From: Luteibacter sp.
GTDB lineage: Bacteria > Pseudomonadota > Gammaproteobacteria > Xanthomonadales > Rhodanobacteraceae
Assembly: GCF_009912395.1 (NCBI RefSeq)
Contig: NZ_WNDO01000002.1
Coordinates: forward strand, 186,001 to 250,000
DNA length: 64,000 bases
Reading direction: 5' to 3'
Translations under genes and position numbers: made by a program
Part shown: piece after piece, positions 53,920 to 63,472 of the stretch
Numbering within the stretch: the first letter of the stretch is position 1
Layout: each line of letters starts with the position of its first letter
The notes under the pieces: generated by a model
What the model was told of the DNA's origin: nothing
The model's database searches: none
Seen by the model: the letters and a program-made list of their open reading frames with translations, nothing else

Positions 53920-54191
53920 GCCGCCTTTCCCCACACGGTGATGCCCGGCCAGTCGCGCTTGCTCAGCCAGTGCAGGTGAGTGATCAGCGCGTCCAGCTTG
54001 GCTTCCTGGTCTTCGGCTTCCGGCACGCCCGGCACCAGGAGCGTTGTGTTGTCGTAGGCCAGGCGGGCAGTCGCGGCAATATGTTCACGCAGCGGCAGCT
54101 CGGGACCGCTGGCAATCGCGATTGCTCCATGGGGCACCTTCGTCCCGAAGTAAATCACTCCATTGGCATAGCAATAGGCGATCATGGTCAT
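53916..54191 (-). CDS. Small phage protein, function unknown
   Basis: A 91-residue protein starting MTMIAYCYANGVIYFGTKVP, with GAIAIASGPELPLREHIAATARLAY and a C-terminal LDALITHLHWLSKRDWPGITVWG. An ATG two codons further in is equally possible, with GGGGG 8 bases before it. No function assigned. Confidence 0.65.
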   Translation of the reverse strand: MTMIAYCYANGVIYFGTKVPHGAIAIASGPELPLREHIAATARLAYDNTTLLVPGVPEAEDQEAKLDALITHLHWLSKRDWPGITVWGKAA

Positions 54192-54802
54192 ACCCCCGCG
54201 AAGTCGAGGCTGAGGTGCTGGTAATCACCGTGTTCGTCGCGCCGCTGGAAGCGCACGTAGCTCTTGCTGCCGATCACCTGGACCGCATCGGCAATGGCCT
54301 GCATGGCGCGCTGCCAGCGCTCGTCAGTAATGTCCAGCCGGCGCAGGGTCAGGATCGAGCCAGTGCGGAGCTTGCCCGTTGCATCGACCCGGAACGCGTC
54401 CTGGATCAGCGTAGCGATCTGCGGACGGGCACCCACCGTCCACTCCGCCAGGCACTCGTCAATAAGCGCCTTGGCCGCCTGCAGCCGCTCGTCAAACTGG
54501 ATCGACTCGGCGATAGCGCGAAGCACGCGGATCTCGCCGTCGAAGCTCAGCAGGGTGACGTTGCCCTTGCGGCCGCCCAGCGACACACCGTACTGCTCGG
54601 CGGACATCTGAACGAAGGTATCGATCGTCTCCATCGCTTTGCGCTTGAAAGCGGCGAGCTGCGCCTGCGCCTGCTCGGCTTCGGCGAACAGCTCGCGCAC
54701 GAGTTCGTCGCGCAGGCGGTCGATCGCCTTGATCTTGCTCACGGGCACCAGGCGCCCCTGGGCATCGCGACGGTGGCCGGCGGGAAGGGTCGTGTCATGC
54801 AT
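54188..54802 (-). CDS. Phage protein, DUF3164 family
   Basis: The 204-residue product shows the DUF3164 pattern of Mu-like early regions: MHDTTLPAGHRRDAQGRLVP at the start, then KAIDRLRDELVRELFAEAEQAQAQL, FKRKAMETIDTFVQMSAEQYGVSLGGRKGNVTLLSFDG (split over residues about 55-92) and a C-terminal YVRFQRRDEHGDYQHLSLDFA. Its biochemical role is unknown. It overlaps the preceding gene by 8 bases. Confidence 0.88.
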   Translation of the reverse strand: MHDTTLPAGHRRDAQGRLVPVSKIKAIDRLRDELVRELFAEAEQAQAQLAAFKRKAMETIDTFVQMSAEQYGVSLGGRKGNVTLLSFDGEIRVLRAIAESIQFDERLQAAKALIDECLAEWTVGARPQIATLIQDAFRVDATGKLRTGSILTLRRLDITDERWQRAMQAIADAVQVIGSKSYVRFQRRDEHGDYQHLSLDFAGV

Positions 54803-55355
54803 GGTGGGAATCCTCGTGCGCGGCCTGTGCGGCGGCGTGGTAAATGGCATGGGTGGTGTCGCGCATGGCTTCGCCGACGCAGGGCGGCAGCTCGTCGTCA
54901 TCAACGGTCGTAGGCACCTTCACGGCCTGCCAATACGGTGCCCGGCCTTCGCCGTGCGTCACCCGTCCAGCCGCCTGCAGGCAGCTCAGGAGGTTGCGTA
55001 CCTGGTCCTTGGTGAAGTCCCCGCTGGCGGCCACGATCATCGCGACGGTCATGGCGCGATCGCCCAGCACGGCAAGGATGCGGTCCTGCTTGGGCGACGC
55101 CCTGACGATCCGCTTGCGCGGCGCAGGCCGGCTCACGCGGCAGGCCTGCGGAATGACGTCATCGAGCAGAGTGTAGCGCAGCTCGCCCGGGCCGACATGG
55201 TGACGTGCGGCACGACGGCGGCGGATCAGATCGCGCACGACGTTGGTCGCTTCGGCCTGGGAACAGCCGACGCCGTCGGCGATCGCGGCGAGAGATTGCG
55301 CCTCGCCGACGCGATGCAGGTAGACCAGGATCTGGCGTTCGATGGACGCTTCCAC
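54795..55355 (-). CDS. Phage winged-helix DNA-binding protein
   Basis: The 186-residue protein appears to contain two winged-helix repeats: ERQILVYLHRVGEAQSLAAIADGVGCSQAEATNVVRDLIRRR (residues about 6-47) and RILAVLGDRAMTVAMIVAASGDFTKDQVRNLLSCLQAAGRV (about 91-132), separated by a basic linker. It probably binds DNA in the early phase. The target is unknown. Confidence 0.7.
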   Translation of the reverse strand: MEASIERQILVYLHRVGEAQSLAAIADGVGCSQAEATNVVRDLIRRRRAARHHVGPGELRYTLLDDVIPQACRVSRPAPRKRIVRASPKQDRILAVLGDRAMTVAMIVAASGDFTKDQVRNLLSCLQAAGRVTHGEGRAPYWQAVKVPTTVDDDELPPCVGEAMRDTTHAIYHAAAQAAHEDSHHA

Positions 55356-55357
55356 GG

Positions 55358-55678
55358 TCAGGCCCTCACTGATGCCGGGCGCAGGTCATAGCGCTCCACC
55401 CACTGCACCTGGCAACCCAGGCAACGGGTAACCATTACGCGCTCCTGGTAGGGGCCATTGACGCGCTGCACGCTGCGCACGCCGGTGAGGCGACCCTTCG
55501 GCGGCTCCACGTCGATGCAGACGTTGTGGTGGCGTACGGTGACCTGGGTGACGGTGCAGCCCAGGGCGTGCAGGTGGTAGATGCAGGCCTGGGCCTTCTT
55601 TACTCCCAGCAGCGTTTCCTCGCTGTGCTTGGCGAGGCGCATGGTGATGGCATGGCGAACACGTTCGAGCGTTTTCAT
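55358..55678 (-). CDS. Phage early-region protein with Cys pair, function unknown
   Basis: A 106-residue protein, start MKTLERVRHAITMRLAKHSEE at the ATG at 55678. The sequence includes a beta segment CTVTQVTVRHHNVCIDVEPP, then RVMVTRCLGCQVQWVERYDLR with a CLGC pair that could bind metal. No family recognised. Confidence 0.66.
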   Translation of the reverse strand: MKTLERVRHAITMRLAKHSEETLLGVKKAQACIYHLHALGCTVTQVTVRHHNVCIDVEPPKGRLTGVRSVQRVNGPYQERVMVTRCLGCQVQWVERYDLRPASVRA

Positions 55679-55719
55679 GGCGTTCTCTCCTGGACGGCGC
55701 GATGGGCGCCGGATCATGG

Positions 55720-56028
55720 TCAGTCGTCGGGATACGGGCCGGCCTTACCGTTCTTCGCGTCTTCGGCCATCAGACGCAGGCGTTCGGCGTTGGCGAGGTC
55801 GACCACGCTGCGGATGGGCAGCGTGATCAGCTCGTTCGCGGACGGGAAATAGACCGCCAGCAAGGGATGATCGACGGGCAGGCGAATGACCTCGGCAAAC
55901 GCCCCTTCGTTTGGACCGGCAATTGATCGGTTAGTCGTGGATGTGCCGCCTAACAGGCAACCAAGCGTCGTTCCACCGCGTGCGATCAGATGGGCCGCTT
56001 CGCCCGAGAAATACTGCATGGCTTTCAT
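55720..56028 (-). CDS. Phage early-region protein, function unknown
   Basis: The 102-residue product starts MKAMQYFSGEAAHLIARGG at 56028, overlapping the B-protein stop (ATGA), and has LPVDHPLLAVYFPSANELITLPIRSVVDLANAERLRLMAED in its second half. It follows the transposition genes as in other B3-like phages. Function unknown. Confidence 0.66.
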   Translation of the reverse strand: MKAMQYFSGEAAHLIARGGTTLGCLLGGTSTTNRSIAGPNEGAFAEVIRLPVDHPLLAVYFPSANELITLPIRSVVDLANAERLRLMAEDAKNGKAGPYPDD

Positions 56029-56990
56029 CGTGCACCCTCCATCAGCTCGTTGATCGCGGCACGGACGTCCTCGCAGCAAATGGGCCGGCCACCATCAGCG
56101 GCGGCATGCATGCTGGCGAGGCGCAGCGTTTTGGTGAGGCGGCGCAGATGGCCGCCTTCGCGGGCCACAGCAACCAGGGCGGCACGACATTTGATGTCAT
56201 CGACGCCCCAGGCCTTGATGATCTCGGTCACGTCCTGCTCGCTGCTGGCTGCGAGGCGCAGCTTCTTGCCAACGCGGCTGTAGAGGCGGTCGAGCTGCTG
56301 GGCATTGCGACCGCCGGCCATGCGGGCGAAGACGCCGTCGTTTCCCACCAGGGCGACGCCAATCTCGGTGGCGTCGTGGATGCTGCGAATCTCGTCCAGC
56401 GCCGCCACGGAGAGGTGCTGGGCTTCGTCGATGATCAGCAGGCCACGCGTGTCGCGGACGCGCTTGGCGATCGCCCGAGACATACGGCGCGCACCGCCGC
56501 CGGGCGTGAGACTGAGGGCGTCGCAAATCTCTTCCAGGGCAGTCACAACACCGGCCGTGCTCGGCGCCATGGTGGCGATCCAGACGTTGGGCATCTGCTC
56601 GCGGAACTGCACGCACGCGCTGCTCTTGCCAAGGCCGGCGCCGCCGTAGATCACCGCGATGTCGCTGGCAATCTTGGCGTAACTGAGTGCGCCCAATACC
56701 CGCATGGCGGTCTGCGTGGGCACGAAGCTCGGCGCTTCGGGCATCTGGCTGCTCGACTCGCGGCGGTGCGTATCGGCCTCGATCCAGATGCGCAGCTTGA
56801 CCTCGACGCCCTCGTTGTCGCCGGCGTACTTGCCGTTGAGCCACTGGTTCAGGGTGGTCGGGCTGATGCCGACCTCTTTGGCGAGGGTGGCCTGGCTCAG
56901 GCGGCGGTCGCCAGCGAGCAGGTTGCGGAACTGCTCGCGCAGTGCAGCATCACCCTGATAGATTTGGGTCACGGTAGCGGTGTCATTCAT
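56025..56990 (-). CDS. MuB-like AAA+ ATPase, transposition target selector
   Basis: B proteins polymerise on target DNA and stimulate transposase. The 321-residue protein has an N-terminal Cro-like helix-turn-helix (LSQATLAKEVGISPTTLNQWLNGKYAGDN, residues about 31-59) as MuB does, Walker A GGAGLGKSSA (about 115), Walker B LLIIDEAQHLS (about 184) and an Arg-finger-like region (LDRLYSRVGKKLRLA). It is the next gene after the transposase. Confidence 0.92.
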   Translation of the reverse strand: MNDTATVTQIYQGDAALREQFRNLLAGDRRLSQATLAKEVGISPTTLNQWLNGKYAGDNEGVEVKLRIWIEADTHRRESSSQMPEAPSFVPTQTAMRVLGALSYAKIASDIAVIYGGAGLGKSSACVQFREQMPNVWIATMAPSTAGVVTALEEICDALSLTPGGGARRMSRAIAKRVRDTRGLLIIDEAQHLSVAALDEIRSIHDATEIGVALVGNDGVFARMAGGRNAQQLDRLYSRVGKKLRLAASSEQDVTEIIKAWGVDDIKCRAALVAVAREGGHLRRLTKTLRLASMHAAADGGRPICCEDVRAAINELMEGAR

Positions 56991-57062
56991 GCTCTTTCCT
57001 TCGGGAGTGGTGGATGGGTTGTTGCCTAGTCGCGACGGTGTTGGCCCACCGTCGCGGCGCCT

Positions 57063-59012
57063 TTAGAAGCTGTTTTCTTTCTGTCGTTTGGCCTGTTCGA
57101 ACATCAGAAGATCGAGTTTCGTGGGACCGTTCGTTCCCGTAGCCGCAGGCTGTTCCTGGGACGCCGCCGGCTTCTTGCCATGCAGGCCGAAGACGGGCGC
57201 GATGACCGCCGCGTCCGGCGACCTGGGCGGTTCCATCGAAGGGATCTGCGCCGCGACTTCAGCCGCATCCATGAGGCGCTCGGCCGCGAGCATGTCCTTG
57301 GCGGCGCGCTTGTACTGTTTCCTGCCTCGGGCGTGCTCACGTGCCGCGTTTACGTCGGCGAAGCCAACATTCGCCACGCACTGCGCCTCGGCAATGTAGG
57401 AGCCGTCCAGGGCATAGACGTGGGCGCTCCCCTGTAGGTGGTACGGATCGACGCGCAGGACCACCTTGCGACCCGCGTATTCGCTGAGCGCCTCGGTCCA
57501 GTAGCGGTTGCCGGCGAGACGCACACTTCCATCGATAGAGCTGGCAGTGACTGCCTCGGTGGCAAGCAGGAGCAGGCGTAGCTGCTCTTCGCTGACCTTG
57601 CGAACCGTGATCTGCTGGAAGCTGTCGGTGAACACCTGGTCGAAGCTGCGGCCAGCGCAGACCTTCGTACGGCGCCCGAGGCGAGCGTTATGCGCATGGA
57701 TCTCTGACGTCACCACGCTCTCAAAATCGGCCCACGCGATCACGCGGCTGCCATAGTTGGCAGGCTTGTTCGTCGGGTTGTTGCCCACGTAGGCGCCGGA
57801 GAACGCTGGGTGCTTTGCAATGGCCTCGCAGAGGTCGCGCCACATGCGCTCGATCGGCTTGGCCTGACCGTGGTAGGGCGTGACCCAGTGCACATTGGTC
57901 GCACCGACCAGCGACGTGATGAGGCCCGTCGGATCATCTTCACGCACCTTGAAGCGGTAGCGATTTGGCGTGCCGCCTGTCATCCACTTGCTGGCAAACG
58001 CACGGCCGTTGTCGAGCCACACAGCGCCCGGGACGCCGTAGCCACGGCACATGTCGCCAAAGCTAAGCCTGACCATATCGCTGTTTTCGTGGTCGCCCAG
58101 GCGCCACGCGAGCAGCTTGCCCGAGTAAAGATCTTGCCATCCAAGGATGCATGGACGGCCTTCGGTACCATCCGGAAAACGGACGCGGAGATCCCAGCGA
58201 TGTCCGTCCGCGTTGACCGCGTCCAGCGCCCTGAACATCGTGCGGTCGCGCTCCTGGGCGGGGAACGAGCGCATGAGCGCCTCATCGCCCTGGCGGGCGA
58301 GAGTGATGACAGCGCGCGGCAGTTCGCGCTTGATCCGGCGCTGCAGGGTCTTCAGGCTCGGCAAGGCCCACGCCTTGCCTAGGCTGATGCGCTTGAGACG
58401 CTCGTAGCAGCTGCTTGCCGTCGGCGCCTCGAGCCGGAGGTAGTCCGCCTTGAACAGCTGCCATGCTTCCGGATCGATCTGGGCGGTGTCGATGCGCCCG
58501 GAGTAGTGGGGCAACAGTAGCGCCAGATGATCGGCCGGGGCAGCATGGGCGATAGCCTTCTGCCAACGCGCGATGTTGGGCGCGCTGCAGCCCTTGCCGC
58601 CGGCCTCGGCCAGGCGCCGTGCCACGTGCTCGCGCGCAACCATTAGCGGCGTCCCGTTGCGGCACAGGGCGTCGACCGTTTCGATGGCTTGGAGGCGCAT
58701 GGCCGCCACGTCCCTGAGCTTCTTCTTCGCACGCTCAAAGCGATGCCAGGCAGACGCGATGGCGTCGCTGGACGGCGCTGCCGGCGTGATGCGATCGATC
58801 GCGGGGCGACTGCGCAGCAGGATGGCTGCCTGCGCGGCCGCGGGAAGGCTGCTGAATGCGTATTCCCAGCCTTTGCCATGCTCGCGATCACGGCGAGACC
58901 AGGCGTCGCGCTCGGCACGCATGTGTATTCCTCGTTCCGTACCCGGAAGGCCCGGCAGGCCGGCCAGGTCGGCTACGCAAAACCACTTTTCGTAGACCGA
59001 ACCGTCAGCCAT
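57063..59012 (-). CDS. MuA-like DDE transposase
   Basis: The 649-residue transposase cuts and joins the prophage ends. Domains: N-terminal Mu-type DNA-binding region (KWFCVADLAGLPGLPGTERG, with WSRRDREHGKGWEY), an end-binding helix region, and the RNase H-like catalytic core with Asp in AVNADGHRWDLRVRFPDG (about 270), Asp in AVWLDNGRAFASKW (about 335) and Glu in GQAKPIERMWRDLCEAI (about 385); then the Mu C-terminal beta domain and B-binding tail. The ATG at 59012 shares its A with the upstream stop; an overlapping TTG at 59015 is unlikely. Confidence 0.95.
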   Translation of the reverse strand: MADGSVYEKWFCVADLAGLPGLPGTERGIHMRAERDAWSRRDREHGKGWEYAFSSLPAAAQAAILLRSRPAIDRITPAAPSSDAIASAWHRFERAKKKLRDVAAMRLQAIETVDALCRNGTPLMVAREHVARRLAEAGGKGCSAPNIARWQKAIAHAAPADHLALLLPHYSGRIDTAQIDPEAWQLFKADYLRLEAPTASSCYERLKRISLGKAWALPSLKTLQRRIKRELPRAVITLARQGDEALMRSFPAQERDRTMFRALDAVNADGHRWDLRVRFPDGTEGRPCILGWQDLYSGKLLAWRLGDHENSDMVRLSFGDMCRGYGVPGAVWLDNGRAFASKWMTGGTPNRYRFKVREDDPTGLITSLVGATNVHWVTPYHGQAKPIERMWRDLCEAIAKHPAFSGAYVGNNPTNKPANYGSRVIAWADFESVVTSEIHAHNARLGRRTKVCAGRSFDQVFTDSFQQITVRKVSEEQLRLLLLATEAVTASSIDGSVRLAGNRYWTEALSEYAGRKVVLRVDPYHLQGSAHVYALDGSYIAEAQCVANVGFADVNAAREHARGRKQYKRAAKDMLAAERLMDAAEVAAQIPSMEPPRSPDAAVIAPVFGLHGKKPAASQEQPAATGTNGPTKLDLLMFEQAKRQKENSF

Positions 59013-59467
59013 CAACCCATCCTCTTCCGAATGGCGGCGAGCTCGCGCAGCCGCGCGTCAGCGGTAGCCCGCTCACGGATGGCCCTTCCGATTTCGGCAT
59101 CCAGAGTGTCGGCGCCCACGAGCAGACGTCCGCCGCGCATATGGGCGTGCCAGTTACCCAGGGTCGTGCTTTGGCAGATCGTTTCGAGAACGGGTGCGAG
59201 CCAGAGCGGCAGATTGAAAGCATCGCGGGCCGGCGCGGTGTAACCGTCGAGCATGCTTTTGGAGACGTCCTTGCCGGTCAGGCGGCTTGCTTCGGCCGCG
59301 ATGGCGTGGCGGTCGAGGCCGAGGCGTGCCGCGTCCTCAAACATGGTCGACGCGAGTTCACTTACCAGGGGGCGATAATCCATGGTTCCCGGCACGGGTT
59401 TGGGCGGCTGGGGAATTTCGAAGAGGTCGCCGGTGTACAGGCAGGGTTTCTCGATGCGGCGCCTCAT
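59012..59467 (-). CDS. Phage early-region protein preceding the transposase
   Basis: A 151-residue protein, start MRRRIEKPCLYTGDLFEIPQ at 59467 with GGAGG upstream and a 4-base overlap with the preceding stop. The middle has EDAARLGLDRHAIAAEASRLTGKDVSKSMLDGYTAPARD, which has the look of a helix-turn-helix followed by WLAPVLETICQSTTLGNWHAH. Function unknown; a DNA-binding regulator is possible. Confidence 0.72.
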   Translation of the reverse strand: MRRRIEKPCLYTGDLFEIPQPPKPVPGTMDYRPLVSELASTMFEDAARLGLDRHAIAAEASRLTGKDVSKSMLDGYTAPARDAFNLPLWLAPVLETICQSTTLGNWHAHMRGGRLLVGADTLDAEIGRAIRERATADARLRELAAIRKRMG

Positions 59468-59652
59468 ACGGAGGCCTCCGAGGGGTGTGCGGTCCCACAC
59501 GCGAGGTTCGTCATCACGCGCTTAGGCGTGACCGCCGCGACGCGGCAAAGCGGCTCCCGCACTGCCGAGCTTTTCGCGCGAGAGGACGCGAGGCACTGTC
59601 CGGCTGATCCTCGCCCTGTGGCCCGGGCCAGGCTGTCGTAGAGGGACGGCAT
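59464..59652 (-). CDS. Small phage early protein (62 residues)
   Basis: It fills the gap between ner and the next gene: its ATG lies 5 bases after the ner stop and its TGA overlaps the next ATG. Sequence starts MPSLYDSLARATGRGSAGQC and includes VREPLCRVAAVTPKRVMTNLA. Tight coupling on both sides supports real translation. No function known. Confidence 0.6.
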   Translation of the reverse strand: MPSLYDSLARATGRGSAGQCLASSRAKSSAVREPLCRVAAVTPKRVMTNLACGTAHPSEASV

Positions 59653-59657
59653 GTCTA

Positions 59658-60005
59658 TTAACCCCTGCCGTTCCGCAGATTGTCTTGGGCCACCGAGGTG
59701 GTAGCCTTGACCACGCGCAGATCTGGCCGCATGGGCTTAGGCCCGCGCGTCCGGTTAGGCGTGCCATCGGAGTTGTAGCGGCTCGGCCAGATGACCTGGG
59801 GTTGCACGCCCAGGGCGGCCGCGATGATTGCTTCGCCTTTCGGCGATGGTGAGCCGAGCGCCTTGGACAGCGAGCTTCGCTGATTGTACCCGTTCTCAAG
59901 CGCCAACTGCTGCAGCGACCAGCCCTTCTTTCGGAGGGCGGCGATGACATCAGCGCGATGCCAGTCCCCCGTGGCTGGCTTTTTTTGAGCGGTTGGGAGT
60001 GACAT
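59658..60005 (-). CDS. ner: Ner-like DNA-binding protein (Nlp family)
   Basis: Ner shuts down early transcription in Mu-like phages. The 115-residue protein shows the family's helix-turn-helix: DWHRADVIAALRKKGWSLQQLALENGYNQRSSLSKALGSPSPKGEAIIAAALGVQPQVIWPSRY (residues about 14-77, given here in outline), then a basic tail. The ATG at 60005 starts MSLPTAQKKPATG. It is the first gene of the early operon, divergent from the repressor. Confidence 0.93.
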   Translation of the reverse strand: MSLPTAQKKPATGDWHRADVIAALRKKGWSLQQLALENGYNQRSSLSKALGSPSPKGEAIIAAALGVQPQVIWPSRYNSDGTPNRTRGPKPMRPDLRVVKATTSVAQDNLRNGRG

Positions 60006-60037
60006 GTTTGACCCTATCGGTTGGCGGTATCTACGAC

Positions 60038-60113
60038 GCAAATAGTACGCACTTCTGCGGCATCGTCAAGCAGAAGTTCTATTTCCGATTGGGTTGATCG
60101 CCGCACATTTGCG
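60038..60113. promoter_or_regulatory. Early promoter and operator between ner and repressor genes
   Basis: Minus strand: -35 TTGACG (60069-60064), 16-bp spacer, -10 TACTAT (60047-60042), about 37 bp before the ner ATG. Two inverted repeats overlap it: ACTTCTGC (60051-60058) with GCAGAAGT (60070-60077), centred over the promoter spacer, and CGCAAAT (60038-60044) with ATTTGCG (60107-60113), covering the -10. These are probable repressor and Ner operators. Confidence 0.7.
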
Positions 60114-60134
60114 TAAACGGAGTGATTCCTTTCT

Positions 60135-60617
60135 ATGACAAAGAGTTACGGCAAATCGGAAGCCGCAAGCGCGCCGGAAGGCGACGTTCCGATTCGCCTT
60201 ATGGGAATCGGAACGCGCATAGCGACGCTGGCTGATGCTGTGGGTACTAGAAAAACTGCGGCAGCCTGCATGGGTGTGTCCGCAGATTCGCTTCAGCGTT
60301 ACATCCGGGAGGAGAACATGCCGCCCTTCGACGTGGCCGTGCGGCTGTGCGTGGCCGCCAAAGCGCGCCTGGACTGGCTGGCGACGGGTGAGGGGGACGT
60401 CTTCGTGGATCAGGTGCCGTTAGGAGGCTTCCCTGATTCGCAGGTTCTGAGACACGACGAACTCAGGATGGCTCTGGAGCTTGCTGGTGAAACACTGGCT
60501 GGCAGGGTGCTGCCACCTGAAAAGCATGCTCAGTTGGTGATGTTGATCTATGAACTGCTGCAGGAAGGGCTTCCCGAGGCCAAAATCCTGCATTTTGCCC
60601 ACCGCGCCGCCACTTAA
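60135..60617 (+). CDS. Phage repressor, helix-turn-helix (CI-like)
   Basis: The 160-residue protein is divergent from the early operon and starts with a helix-turn-helix region: RIATLADAVGTRKTAAACMGVSADSLQRYIREENMPPFDVAVRLC (residues about 27-71), then LDWLATGEGDVF, a signature of phage repressors of this family. The C-terminal half is helical, likely for oligomerisation. GGAG lies 11 bases before the ATG. It should maintain lysogeny by binding the operators next to its start. Confidence 0.88.
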   Translation: MTKSYGKSEAASAPEGDVPIRLMGIGTRIATLADAVGTRKTAAACMGVSADSLQRYIREENMPPFDVAVRLCVAAKARLDWLATGEGDVFVDQVPLGGFPDSQVLRHDELRMALELAGETLAGRVLPPEKHAQLVMLIYELLQEGLPEAKILHFAHRAAT

Positions 60618-60630
60618 AGGGCATTCAAAG
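60607..60630 (-). repeat. Candidate transposase-binding site, right side (inner)
   Basis: Minus-strand CTTTGAATGCCCTTTAAGTG resembles the sites at 22510 and 60991. It overlaps the repressor stop codon and lies about 600 bp inside the prophage end, farther than Mu L3. Confidence 0.25.
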
Positions 60631-60675
60631 CGGCCGCTCACACGGAGGAATGCCCGCCTACCACAGGGGGTAGAA

Positions 60676-60990
60676 GTGATTGAGGCACGAGTGACGACGA
60701 TACGGCGCCTTCTAACTGAGGCCAAGCGCTGCGAAGGATCCGGGCCCCGGCTGCACCGGAACGGTCCGATCGGGACAGTAAAGAGGAAGCACCTCATCCA
60801 GGAGGCAAAGCTGCTGGCGTCGCGATACAGCCTCGGCGACAGGCTGGACGAAATGGTTTATGCAGCGGGTTGCGAGGCGTTGACGGGCCTGAACCTCGAT
60901 GAGCTGGAGGTCGTTGTCTCGAAACTGAGGGGCCTGGGTGCGCGGCTCGACGTGGGCTGCGATCCGCCGGAGTTGCCGCCCGCTCGGTAG
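60676..60990 (+). CDS. Phage protein cotranscribed with the repressor, function unknown
   Basis: A 104-residue protein from the GTG at 60676 (AGGGGG 5 bases upstream): MIEARVTTIRRLLTEAKRCEG, a basic segment, then KRKHLIQEAKLLASRYSLGDRLDEMVYAAGCEALTGLNLDELEVVVSKLRGLG split over residues about 39-92. It is mostly helical. It lies 58 bp after the repressor on the same strand and is the last phage gene on this side. Confidence 0.68.
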   Translation: MIEARVTTIRRLLTEAKRCEGSGPRLHRNGPIGTVKRKHLIQEAKLLASRYSLGDRLDEMVYAAGCEALTGLNLDELEVVVSKLRGLGARLDVGCDPPELPPAR

Positions 60991-61228
60991 ACGATTAAAC
61001 GCCATTTGAAGGCGAGTAGAAGCCGGTGGCAGGACCGGCTTCATTTTGCGGATCAAGTGTCTTGATAGCATCGATCAGGCCGGATCGCGCTCACTTTGCA
61101 GACTCAATAAAAGTAGCTTTGCCGGGCGCTCTGATGCGCCGCAACCCGCTCCGCGCTTGAGTTCGTCCCGATCTGTCCCGCTATTTCCGGGCTGATCCCA
61201 TATTCATCAACCTATAAGTCCCCCCACA
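60991..61228. other. Non-coding prophage end (left, early end)
   Basis: The 238 bp between the last phage gene and the CA terminus hold a site CTTCAAATGGCGTTTAATCG on the minus strand (60991-61011), an inverted repeat AGCCGGT-GGCAGG-ACCGGCT (61020-61042) and the terminus CCCCCCACA. TATAAG at 61213-61218 could act as an outward-facing -10 toward the diguanylate cyclase gene; no matching -35 was seen. Confidence 0.55.
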
Positions 61229-61233
61229 TTCGA
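61229..61233. repeat. Target-site duplication, right copy
   Basis: TTCGA directly after the prophage CA end, identical to 22434-22438. Confidence 0.8.
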
Positions 61234-61280
61234 TACACAGATGGGAGAGGAGTCGCCATCCGAGGACGAGGAGTCAGGGA

Positions 61281-63119
<1,839 letters not shown>

Positions 63120-63128
63120 GCCTCGCTC

Positions 63129-63200
63129 TTGTAGGAGCGCGCTTGCGCGCGATGGGTGCTCGCGGCGACCTTGATCGCGCGCAAGCGCGCTCCTACAACA
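63129..63200. repeat. Inverted REP pair
   Basis: A head-to-head pair of the 21-25-bp REP units with a spacer (GGGTGCTCGCGG...) like the pair at 3849, located between the cyclase gene and the bidirectional terminator. Confidence 0.85.
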
Positions 63201-63206
63201 GCGGGC

Positions 63207-63237
63207 ATAAAAAAAGGCCGCTTTCGCGGCCTTTCTT
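63207..63237. terminator. Bidirectional terminator
   Basis: GGCCGC-TTTC-GCGGCC is followed by TTTCTT on the plus strand and by seven T after one unpaired base on the minus strand. It serves both the cyclase gene and rpmJ. Confidence 0.88.
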
Positions 63238-63258
63238 ATCAACCCATCGCAGCTGAAA

Positions 63259-63384
63259 TTAGCGCTGACGAGCCTTGAAACGCGGGTTGCTCTTGCAGAT
63301 CACGAACACTTTGCCGCGACGGCGCACGACTTTGCAGTCACGGTGACGCGACTTCGCGGACTTCAAAGAGGAAAGCACCTTCAC
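63259..63384 (-). CDS. rpmJ: 50S ribosomal protein L36 (long, YkgO-like form)
   Basis: The 41-residue protein begins [20 protein letters not shown] and ends with [14 protein letters not shown]. It starts with GTG at 63384, 6 bases after AGGAG. The zinc-binding cysteines of the C+ type are incomplete (only two Cys), typical of the C-minus/alternative L36 of Xanthomonadales. The surrounding frame to 63447 is not coding. Confidence 0.93.
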   Translation of the reverse strand: MKVLSSLKSAKSRHRDCKVVRRRGKVFVICKSNPRFKARQR

Positions 63385-63472
63385 GGCCAGCTCCTGAGAT
63401 ATTGCAGACAAGGAAAAACGAAATTGTAGCGATCCGTGGAGGATCACGCAACCCCCGGGATTGATTCGTCTT

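Larger units (their letters stand above)
22439..61228. mobile_element. Mu-like transposable prophage, 38,790 bp, siphovirus-type tail
   Basis: The element starts TGTAAGCGG and ends CCCCCCACA (TGTGGGGGG on the other strand), flanked by TTCGA on both sides. It encodes a complete set: repressor, Ner, DDE transposase, B-type ATPase, GemA, Mor, holin, endolysin, Rz/Rz1, gp27/gp28-type terminases, portal, gpF, gpG, gpI, gpT, tail tube, frameshifted tail chaperone, tape measure and tail tip. There is no contractile-sheath gene, so it resembles the B3/D3112 group rather than Mu itself. The length fits such phages. All essential frames are open, so it may be inducible. Confidence 0.85.

Noticed and set aside
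53915-55355. Gam-type nuclease inhibitor among the early genes
   Set aside because: No early protein shows the long coiled-coil Gam pattern; DUF3164 and winged-helix proteins occupy this region instead.
59013-59015. TTG start for the transposase
   Set aside because: An ATG lies one codon later and shares its A with the upstream stop, the usual coupling in this operon.
22461-61124. Alternative prophage ends at TGCAAA (22461) and its inverse near 61124
   Set aside because: Flanking pentamers differ (TGGTC against GACTC), and joining them does not restore the precursor frame.
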